Positions 57,869 to 64,000 of a stretch of 64,000 nt of DNA are shown one piece after another. The first letter of the stretch is position 1. Every line of letters starts with the position of its first letter. The stretch is from Rouxiella chamberiensis (GTDB lineage: Bacteria; Pseudomonadota; Gammaproteobacteria; Enterobacterales; Enterobacteriaceae), in NCBI RefSeq assembly GCF_026967475.1, contig NZ_CP114058.1, forward strand, positions 124,001 through 188,000, in the 5' to 3' direction. The notes under the pieces were generated by a model. That model was given only the letters and a program-made list of their open reading frames with translations, was not told the DNA's origin and did no database searches. The position numbers were made by a program, and so were the translations under genes.

Positions 57869-57958
57869 AAGAAAACAGTGCCAGCTCAGGGTGTTTGAGC
57901 TGGCAAAAAGGAGGTGGCCTGCATTTATACAATTCTTTTACATTCTGCTCTTGCTGCG
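57869..57958 (-). ncRNA. cyaR: Small regulatory RNA CyaR
   Basis: On the minus strand the order is: -10 GATAAT (57972-57967), a leader starting near 57958 (CGCAGCAAGAGCAG), the anti-Shine-Dalgarno seed CACCTCCTT (57916-57908), then a terminator with a perfect nine-base-pair stem (GCCAGCTCA/TGAGCTGGC) and GTTTTC. This is the architecture of E. coli CyaR, where CCACCTCCTT precedes the terminator stem. The gene sits 3' of yegQ on the same strand, as in E. coli. The length is about 90 nt (87 in E. coli). CyaR pairs with ribosome-binding sites of mRNAs such as ompX, nadE, luxS and yqaE through Hfq. The loop and 5' part have diverged. Confidence 0.85.
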
Positions 57959-57991
57959 GAGAACATATTATCTAAACGCCCGAAATAGAGA

Positions 57992-58007
57992 TGTGATCGG
58001 ATTCTAC
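57992..58007 (-). promoter_or_regulatory. Candidate CRP site for cyaR
   Basis: TGTGA at 57992-57996 is a perfect CRP half-site. The partner half (TCTAC, 58003-58007) is poor. Its centre at 57999.5 is 41.5 bases from the inferred cyaR start near 57958, the class II activator position. CyaR is activated by cAMP-CRP in E. coli. Confidence 0.55.
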
Positions 58008-58063
58008 TTTTTGCAATTAAAATACCTATAAATACCGTTTTCGCACGGTATTTATTGATTTAA

Positions 58064-59437
58064 TTATAGGTTTGGTTTACGCGTTGATGTATTAACAAGA
58101 TTGCGTAATAAAATAGAAAAGCTTAGGGAAAGCGTGGAGGGCAGAGGTAAATAGATAACATGCCCATTGCCCGGCGCGATTAAAATATCGTCACCCTTTT
58201 TATTATGCATCTGTTCGATAATCCACGGCACATTGCCTTCAGGCGTCATGATTTCAACACTGTCGCCAACTTCAAAACGGTTTTTAACTTCGACCTCGGC
58301 CCAGCCGCTGTTGTTATGGGTGCCGCGCTTGCCCGTAAACTCACCGGCGAGTTGCTGACGGTCACTGACCGAAGCACCGTGGTCGTAATTCTGCGCCGAC
58401 TGATGCTGATGCCGACGTAAAAACCCCTCGGTATAGCCGCGATGCGCAAGGCCTTCCAGCGTGGTCATCAGGGAAGAATCAAAAGCCTTGCCGGCAACGG
58501 CGTCGTCGATGGCGCGGCGATACACCTGTGCGGTGCGGGCGCAATAATAGAAGGATTTGGTGCGACCCTCTATTTTCAGCGAATGCACGCCCATCTGCGC
58601 CAGCGTGGCGACGTGTTCTACGGCTCGCAAATCTTTGGAATTCATGATGTAGGTGCCGTGTTCATCTTCCGAGGCGCTCATGTATTCGCCGGGACGCTGC
58701 GCCTCTTCGAGCATGAATACCCGTTCGGTGGTGTGGCCTTCGCCGAGCGTAGGGACCTCGGGTGCAACGGCAACCGGTTGATGTTGATGCACGATATTTC
58801 CGGCGGCATCTTCTTTTCCTTCCTGCACCTGATATTGCCAGCGGCAGGCGTTGGTGCAGGTTCCCTGATTCGGATCACGGCGGTTGATGTAGCCCGACAA
58901 CAGGCAACGCCCCGAATAGGCCATGCACAGCGCGCCATGCACAAAAACTTCGAGTTCCATGTCGGGTACCTGCCGACGAATCTCGGCTATCTCTTCGAGT
59001 GACAGTTCGCGCGAGAGGATAACGCGGTCCAGCCCCATACGTTGCCAGAATTTTACCGTCGCCCAGTTGACCGCATTGACCTGTACGGAAAGATGGATAG
59101 CAACCTGCGGAAAGGCATCGCGCACCATCATGATAAGGCCGGGATCCGACATTATCAAAGCGTCGGGCGCCATGTCGACGATAGGTTCGAGATCCTGCAA
59201 AAAGGTGTTCAGCTTGGCGTTGTGTGGCGCAATGTTCACCACCACGTAAAATTTTTTGCCGAGCGCATGGGCTTCTTTGATGCCGACGGCGAGGTTGTCG
59301 AGACTGAATTCATTATTGCGCACGCGCAGGCTGTAGCGTGGTTGACCGGCATAGACGGCATCCGCGCCATAGGCAAAGGCGTAGCGCATATTTTTGAGGG
59401 TACCGGCAGGGGAAAGGAGTTCGGGTGTCATCGCCAT
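58064..59437 (-). CDS. trhP: tRNA 5-hydroxyuridine hydroxylation protein TrhP (YegQ)
   Basis: TrhP is a U32-family peptidase-like protein needed for prephenate-dependent 5-hydroxylation of U34 in tRNA, the first step to cmo5U. From ATG 59437 it has 457 residues, against 453 in E. coli. The U32 signature EVFVHGALCMAYSGRCLLSG lies near residue 165. Cysteines in CMAYSGRC and GTCTNACRW could hold an iron-sulfur cluster. HSLKIEGRTKSFYYCARTAQ follows near residue 270. A perfect FNR box lies 116 bases upstream. cyaR follows on the same strand. Confidence 0.94.
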   Translation of the reverse strand: MAMTPELLSPAGTLKNMRYAFAYGADAVYAGQPRYSLRVRNNEFSLDNLAVGIKEAHALGKKFYVVVNIAPHNAKLNTFLQDLEPIVDMAPDALIMSDPGLIMMVRDAFPQVAIHLSVQVNAVNWATVKFWQRMGLDRVILSRELSLEEIAEIRRQVPDMELEVFVHGALCMAYSGRCLLSGYINRRDPNQGTCTNACRWQYQVQEGKEDAAGNIVHQHQPVAVAPEVPTLGEGHTTERVFMLEEAQRPGEYMSASEDEHGTYIMNSKDLRAVEHVATLAQMGVHSLKIEGRTKSFYYCARTAQVYRRAIDDAVAGKAFDSSLMTTLEGLAHRGYTEGFLRRHQHQSAQNYDHGASVSDRQQLAGEFTGKRGTHNNSGWAEVEVKNRFEVGDSVEIMTPEGNVPWIIEQMHNKKGDDILIAPGNGHVIYLPLPSTLSLSFSILLRNLVNTSTRKPNL

Positions 59438-59552
59438 GTTCAGGTCGCCAGGTTGCAAGGGAAACGCGTCGGGCAGGCGCATTGCCGTCCACGACGAAAG
59501 AGGCGAATTGTAGCGAGATTGGAAAGTGAAGGTTGCGCAAAGGCAGGAAGAG

Positions 59553-59566
59553 TTGATTTACATCAA
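59553..59566 (-). promoter_or_regulatory. Perfect FNR box upstream of trhP
   Basis: TTGATTTACATCAA matches the FNR consensus at all ten defined positions. A TACAAT -10 on the minus strand lies at 59512-59507. The implied start near 59499 puts the FNR site centre at about -60, close to the class I position (-61.5). Anaerobic activation of trhP is plausible because hydroxylation of U34 has aerobic (TrhO) and prephenate-dependent (TrhP) routes. Confidence 0.7.
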
Positions 59567-59568
59567 CG

Positions 59569-59607
59569 TTTGACGCTGTCACTCATCCTGAGTTGCGCAG
59601 CGTCAAA
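59569..59607. repeat. 10-bp inverted repeat between yegP and trhP
   Basis: TTTGACGCTG at 59569-59578 is the exact reverse complement of CAGCGTCAAA at 59598-59607, with a 19-base spacer. It lies next to the FNR box. It may be the yegP terminator stem, although no T-run follows, or a second regulator site. Confidence 0.55.
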
Positions 59608-59637
59608 GGTTGTCGATTGCAAAAACAGGGACTGGCT

Positions 59638-59997
59638 TCAAATTTTACTGAGGGCATCGGCATGAGTCAGATCGCGAATGTCCTTGCTTGACCCGTTTTT
59701 GACCACCGATTGCATGCCTTTTTGTGCTGAACTTGCCGTCGTGTACATTTCGCTCACGCCGATGACCTGGTGATTTTTCGCCTTAAGGACAAAATAGTGC
59801 TGGCCGTCTTTGCCCGCTTTCATTTCGTATTGTCCTTCATCGGTCGCATTGTTCTGTACAGAAGTTATGCCATTTTCGGCAGACGCTTTACTCGCGTACA
59901 TTTCGCTGCCAAGAATAACCTCTCCATTACCGGCCTTCAGGGTAAAGTGAAATTGTCCATTCTTCGCTTTTTTAAGATCAAAATGACCCGTTGCCAT
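59638..59997 (-). CDS. yegP: DUF1508 protein YegP
   Basis: A small cytoplasmic protein of 119 residues with two tandem DUF1508 repeats. Each has the pattern FxLKAxNxxxIxxSEMY: FTLKAGNGEVILGSEMYASK at residue 16 and FVLKAKNHQVIGVSEMYTTA near residue 68. Its function is unknown. The start at ATG 59997 follows ACTGGAGATACC and matches the E. coli protein; a longer frame from 60042 lacks support. The order baeR-yegP-yegQ-cyaR is the same as in E. coli. Confidence 0.88.
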   Translation of the reverse strand: MATGHFDLKKAKNGQFHFTLKAGNGEVILGSEMYASKASAENGITSVQNNATDEGQYEMKAGKDGQHYFVLKAKNHQVIGVSEMYTTASSAQKGMQSVVKNGSSKDIRDLTHADALSKI

Positions 59998-60116
59998 AAA
60001 GGTATCTCCAGTGATAAATAATCCATCTATCAGTTTAGTCAAGCTGACAGATTCATCCTGGAAAACCGCGCATTCTTACCTCTTTTCATGGCATTTTGTG
60101 ACCGCTTCGACAGACA

Positions 60117-60836
60117 TCAGGTCAGTCGGCAGGGGTCGGCTTCCCAGCGATACCCTACGCCATACACCGCGCGAATAAACGCCTTGTCGCCGTCGATGGC
60201 CTCAAGTTTGCGGCGCAGATTTTTGATGTGGCTGTCGATGGTTCGGTCGGTCACCACGCGGTAGTCATCATAAAGATTATTGAGCAGCGCTTCGCGGGTA
60301 AAGACGTAGCCCGGCTTGATGGACAGGGTCTTGAGGAGGCGGAATTCGGCGGGCGTCAGATCCAGCTCGACGCCCTGATAATGTGCCTGAAAACAGCCTT
60401 CGTCGATATGCAGTCCCACGCCATCGGCCAGCGGCTCATTGGGGCGATAGCAGCGTCGAAGAATGGTTTTGACGCGCGCCACGACTTCACGCGGGCTGTA
60501 GGGTTTGCAGATGTAATCATCCGCGCCGATTTCAAGCCCGAGCAGGCGGTCGATTTCTTCCGTCTTTGCCGTGACCATCATGATGGGAATGTCGGAAAAC
60601 TGGCGAATATCGCGACAGATACTCAGGCCGCTGCTGCCCGGTAACATCAGGTCGAGCAGGATCATGGTCGGAGGATTGCTTTGCACCAGCGGCAGCACAT
60701 CGTTGCCATTGGTCAGCCATTCGGTGGCATAACCGGCGGCCTGCAAATAATCGACCAGCAGTTGACCGAGTTTGGGTTCATCTTCGACGATGAGAATTTT
60801 GAGCGGCTTGTGCTCTGCAGTGGCGAATTCGTTCAT
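60117..60836 (-). CDS. baeR: Envelope-stress response regulator BaeR
   Basis: BaeR is the OmpR-class response regulator of the BaeSR system, which reacts to envelope stress and toxic compounds and activates efflux genes. The 239 residues have a receiver domain ([18 protein letters not shown]; phosphorylated Asp in [12 protein letters not shown] near residue 62; Lys in [10 protein letters not shown]) and a C-terminal winged helix ([32 protein letters not shown]). The ATG overlaps the baeS stop (TAATG), so the pair is translationally coupled. Confidence 0.95.
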   Translation of the reverse strand: MNEFATAEHKPLKILIVEDEPKLGQLLVDYLQAAGYATEWLTNGNDVLPLVQSNPPTMILLDLMLPGSSGLSICRDIRQFSDIPIMMVTAKTEEIDRLLGLEIGADDYICKPYSPREVVARVKTILRRCYRPNEPLADGVGLHIDEGCFQAHYQGVELDLTPAEFRLLKTLSIKPGYVFTREALLNNLYDDYRVVTDRTIDSHIKNLRRKLEAIDGDKAFIRAVYGVGYRWEADPCRLT

Positions 60837-62227
60837 TAGATGCGTTGTCCGATTGGCAGTGAAAGCGGCAGCAGCAGGGTCATCCTGACGCCGCCGGAGG
60901 GCGAATGTTCGGCACTGATTTTTCCGCCGTGCGCCTCGGCGATGTTCTGGCAAATCGCCAGTCCAAGCCCGGAGCCGCCGCTGGCGCGGTTGCGCGAGCC
61001 TTCGGTACGGTAGAAACGCTCGAAAATGCGATGAAGCTGTTCTTCATTCAGCCCCGGCGCGCTGTCTTGAAAGAAAATCTCCAGAAACTTGTCGCGGCGG
61101 TGGGCAATGATTTCCAGTTCGCCGCCAGAGTCAGTATAGCGCAGGCTGTTTTCCAGCAAATTGTTAAACAGCTGCGAAAGACGATGCGGATCGCCAAAAA
61201 CAGGCGCTTTTTCGGGAAGATGACTGGTAATGCGCAGCTGCTTGCCGTGAAAGCGCTCGCGAAATCCGGCTTCGGCCAGCTGAATGAGGTGTACGGCGTC
61301 GGTTTCTTCCTTGCGATAGGCCAGCGCCCCGGCGTCGGACAGCGAAAGTTGATAGAGGTCGTCGACCAGCTTGGTGAGGATAGCCACTTCGGATTGCAGC
61401 GAAGCCAACGACTCCAGCGACATTTTGCGCACGCCATCCTGCATCGCCTCGAGTTCACCGCGCAGCACCGCGAGCGGCGTGCGCAGCTCGTGCGAAATAT
61501 CGGCCATAAACGCCCGCCGCATCTGCTCGTTTTTTTCGAGCGTGGTCGCAAGCTGGTTAAAGTCCTGCGCCAGTTTGCCGAGTTCGTCCTGCGTATCCAC
61601 CTTGACGCGGCTGCTGAAATCGCCTGCCGCCAACTGATGCGTACCTTTGACCAGCCGTTTGACGGGCGCCAGCATACCGCGTGAAAGCAGCCAGGTGACG
61701 GCAGCGGCCAGCAGCGTGGTAAAGCCCATGATAATCCAGCTGGTGCGGCGCTGCTGCTGATCAAAATTGATATCGGCGTTGCGGGTCAGCCGTTCGGCGG
61801 GAGTCGATACCACGCTGCCGATAAACTGCCCCTGATGGGTTAACTTGCGCCCACTGCCGATGAGATCGGGCGGAATATCCGATTCGGAACCGGCCACGCG
61901 ATGATTGGTGTCATCGAGTATCCAGAATTTGGTGCGCCAGCCCAGCGGCGGCAAAACCTGACTGGTTTCATCATTTTGATCGAAACTGTGCATCATCTGG
62001 TACACGGCGCGATCGTTGTTCTTGAGGAAATCCCAGTTGCCGTGCAGCCCGTATTGCTGCTCGAGATACACGGAAATCATCTCGACCCGCTGCTCGTTGC
62101 CGTGGCGAATATAGTCGATGAATCCGCGCTCGAAACTCATGCGCACGCCCCAGTTCATGGTGACCATGACAAGGCTGCAGGTGAGAAAGATGGCCAGAAA
62201 CAGTTTGGCGGTAATTCCGGGTTTCAT
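60836..62227 (-). CDS. baeS: Sensor histidine kinase BaeS
   Basis: BaeS is the inner-membrane sensor of BaeSR. Two membrane segments (residues 8-28 and about 160-180) frame a periplasmic domain. A HAMP linker follows, then the HisKA box with the phospho-acceptor histidine in [20 protein letters not shown] near residue 248, the N box ([12 protein letters not shown]) and the G boxes ([10 protein letters not shown]). The 463 residues compare with 467 in E. coli. The start overlaps the mdtD stop by four bases (ATGA), preserving the mdtD-baeS-baeR operon end. Confidence 0.95.
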   Translation of the reverse strand: MKPGITAKLFLAIFLTCSLVMVTMNWGVRMSFERGFIDYIRHGNEQRVEMISVYLEQQYGLHGNWDFLKNNDRAVYQMMHSFDQNDETSQVLPPLGWRTKFWILDDTNHRVAGSESDIPPDLIGSGRKLTHQGQFIGSVVSTPAERLTRNADINFDQQQRRTSWIIMGFTTLLAAAVTWLLSRGMLAPVKRLVKGTHQLAAGDFSSRVKVDTQDELGKLAQDFNQLATTLEKNEQMRRAFMADISHELRTPLAVLRGELEAMQDGVRKMSLESLASLQSEVAILTKLVDDLYQLSLSDAGALAYRKEETDAVHLIQLAEAGFRERFHGKQLRITSHLPEKAPVFGDPHRLSQLFNNLLENSLRYTDSGGELEIIAHRRDKFLEIFFQDSAPGLNEEQLHRIFERFYRTEGSRNRASGGSGLGLAICQNIAEAHGGKISAEHSPSGGVRMTLLLPLSLPIGQRI

Positions 62228-63682
62228 GTTTTGCTCGCAGGGTCGGAGGAGGCAGCCGCGTTGCGACGGGTATCCGCCAACGCGTCAGTGCGGGATTCAT
62301 CGGGTACACGACTGAAAATCCAGGCCGGCAGGGCGATTATCACGGTCATGCAGAGATAACAGTAAATGAAGGCGCTGTGCATGGATGCACTGCCGGGATT
62401 TATCTGCTGGTGAGCGAACCAGGCCAATCAGAATGCCCGCCACGCTCACGCCGAGGCTCATTGAAAGCTGCATAATCATCGACAGCAGGCTATTGCCGCT
62501 GCTGGCAAGACGCGGCGGCAAATCCTTGAGGGTCAGGGTATTCATTGACGAAAAGCGCAGCGAGTTGACCATTCCCTGGAAGAACAGCACGACCGGAATC
62601 ATCCACAGTGCGCCGTAAATGGCGACCAGCGGCATGCACAGGGTGATAACCGACAGCAGCAAGGTTGCGCCGACCAGCGCACGTCGATAGCCGAGCTTGT
62701 TGACCAGGCGCACCACGATGCGCTTCATGCCCATGCTGCCGAGCACCATCGGGATCATCATCAAACCGGCGTGAAAAGGGCTGAAGCCGAGGCCGAGCTG
62801 CAAAAACACCGGCGTCATGAAGGGCAACATGCCGCTGCCGATACGGCCCAGAAAACTGCCGGTCAGGCCCAGAGAAAAGGTTCGGGTATGAAACAGGCGC
62901 AAAGAAAACAGCGCCGACAGATTACCGCGTGCATGCAGCCAGTAACCGCCGAGTGCGGCAAAACCGACGACCACCAGCACGGCAACCAGCGAGGTGGAAA
63001 GGCCAAGCCCTTTGCCGCCGTCCAGCGCCAGCGTCAGCGAAGCCATGCAGGCCGCCAGCAGAAAGAACCCGCTGATATCAAAGCGGCGAGTCTGCATCTT
63101 GTAGTTGGGCATCAGCATGAGCGTCGCTATCGCACCGGCCAGACCCACCGGCAGATTAATCAGGAAGATCCAGTGCCAGCTTGCGTACTGCACCAGAAAT
63201 CCACCGAGCGCCGGGCCCATTAACGGGCCAATCTGGCCGGGCAGTGTCACAAAGGTCATGGCCGCCATATATTCGCTGCGCGGCACGATTTTCAACACGG
63301 TGAGCCGCCCGACCGGCACCATCATCGCGCCGCCTATTCCCTGCAATACGCGGGACATCACCAGCTGATGCAGCGTGGTGGACTGCGCGCACATCAGGGA
63401 TCCCAGGGTAAACAGCACAATGGCGGAGAAAAAGACCCATTTGACGCCGACCTTGTCGGCCAGCCACCCGCTTGCGGGCAGCATTACGGCTACGGTCAGC
63501 ACATAGGCGACCACGACGCTGTGCATATTGAGGGGATTCACCCCGAGACTGACGGCCATCGAGGGCAGGGCAGTATTGACGATGGTGGTGTCCAGAGACT
63601 GCATAAAGAAGCCGAAGGCGACTATCCAGAGTTGCCAGCGCACGGAGAGAGGTAGAGGGGTAGTGCCTGATTCCTCGGTCAT
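62224..63682 (-). pseudogene. mdtD: MFS transporter MdtD, frameshifted
   Basis: MdtD is a DHA2-type major facilitator encoded with the MdtABC pump and BaeSR in E. coli. It has been linked to citrate-iron efflux and is also called IceT. The sequence starts [28 protein letters not shown] and spans the multi-helix core ([31 protein letters not shown]). An extra base at CC 62419-62420 (coding strand CTGGTTCGC instead of CTGTTCGC) shifts the last 70 residues. Removing it gives 485 residues, ending where baeS starts. No mdtA, mdtB or mdtC lies upstream. A divergent reductase gene begins there instead. Confidence 0.88.
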
Positions 63683-63954
63683 TGATTCCTGTTGCCTGCC
63701 TTTGGGTTGCTTGTATAACTAAATGATAGTGTTGATTTTACCCTTGCGAGCAGAAATCACACGGACATCCTGATCCAGTCTACCTAATTCGCCGAGTTAA
63801 ATAATGGAGGAAATAAGGAGTCCCTTTCATTCTGTGACAATTAATTGCCGTGATGATGACTGAGTGTTCCAGCCTCGAAGTGCTAAGGTTAATAGTGCGA
63901 TTTGCAGCCAAGGCAAATTCTTCATTCAAAGTGAATCATCAGAAAAAGGAGAGC
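63683..63954. other. Divergent promoter region mdtD / aldo-keto reductase
   Basis: A 272-base region between divergent genes without a supported coding frame. It must hold the promoter of mdtD-baeSR, which in E. coli lies upstream of mdtA, and that of the reductase (AAAAAGGAGAGC before its ATG). I could not place a BaeR box with confidence. Confidence 0.45.
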
Positions 63955-64000
63955 ATGATGAGTAAAAGAGAATTGGGTCGTTCCGGTATTCAGGTTCCCG
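63955..64000 (+). CDS. Aldo/keto reductase, N-terminal start only
   Basis: Only the first 15 codons are in the window. The sequence MMSKRELGRSGIQVP is the usual opening of aldo/keto reductases of the AKR11/12-like type (LGRSGIxVP). AAAAAGGAGAGC precedes the ATG at 63955; the ATG at 63958 is equally possible. The gene runs off the right end. Confidence 0.7.
   Translation, partial: MMSKRELGRSGIQVP

Noticed and set aside
57867..57899. Ten-codon open frame (GTG at 57866, MKKTVPAQGV) with a good GAAGGAG site on the plus strand
   Set aside because: It lies on the opposite strand of the CyaR terminator hairpin, which explains both the perfect stem and the AAGGAGG sequence (reverse complement of the CyaR seed).
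1..64000. CRISPR arrays, prophage or insertion sequences
   Set aside because: No regularly spaced short repeats, transposase, integrase or phage structural motifs were seen. The only tandem repeat is the 123-bp element at 30335.

Overview
The window is one contiguous piece of a chromosome from a member of the Enterobacterales. The encoded proteins are very close to Escherichia coli proteins, but several arrangements point to a Yersiniaceae-like relative (Serratia/Rahnella/Rouxiella type) rather than to E. coli. These are a pilW-type lipoprotein gene between rlmN and rodZ, a DUF1007 plus NicO metal-transport pair between csiE and suhB, and a dispersed repeat tandemly copied between bamB and der. 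I see no prophage, insertion sequence, CRISPR array, rRNA or tRNA gene.

Layout: (1) 1-14.2 kb: end of glyA, csiE, a zevAB-like zinc uptake pair with a good Zur operator, a broken acyltransferase, suhB, trmJ, then iscR and iscS followed directly by pepB and sseB, and a three-gene amino-acid catabolic cluster (DSD1-type enzyme, serine/threonine dehydratase-type enzyme, DauR-like regulator). (2) 14.4-32.4 kb: the macroglobulin lipoprotein yfhM with pbpC, ndk, then rlmN-pilW-rodZ-ispG-hisS-yfgM-bamB-der. (3) 32.6-39.8 kb: katE, xseA and guaBA. (4) 40-49 kb: an accessory block with a ModA-like protein, a DeoR regulator, a class II aldolase, a GNAT enzyme, two divergent OprD-type porins, a YbdG-type channel and the TPP-riboswitch-controlled thiMD. 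(5) 49-56.6 kb: the rsp locus (rspR, transporter, rspB, rspA), split by an inserted three-gene operon encoding an S-adenosylhomocysteine-hydrolase-like protein, a cupin and a short-chain dehydrogenase. (6) 56.7-64 kb: yegS, the small RNA cyaR, trhP (yegQ), yegP, baeR, baeS, mdtD and the start of an aldo/keto reductase.

Two things stand out. First, the isc operon is gutted: iscU, iscA, hscB, hscA, fdx and iscX are absent from their normal place, and IscS has lost its C-terminal tail, the part that contacts IscU. IscR with tandem operators is retained. Iron-sulfur enzymes in this same window (IspG, RlmN) therefore need another source of clusters. Second, the SAHH-like/cupin/SDR operon is a candidate uncharacterised pathway. 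The SAHH-like protein keeps most catalytic residues but replaces an active-site histidine.

Twelve genes carry single-base frameshifts, 15 indels in all. In every gene, correcting each indel by one base restores a frame of near-standard family length. Five of the indels are an extra G in front of TTC. Recent decay and systematic sequencing error are both possible, so 'pseudogene' here means 'frameshifted as read'.
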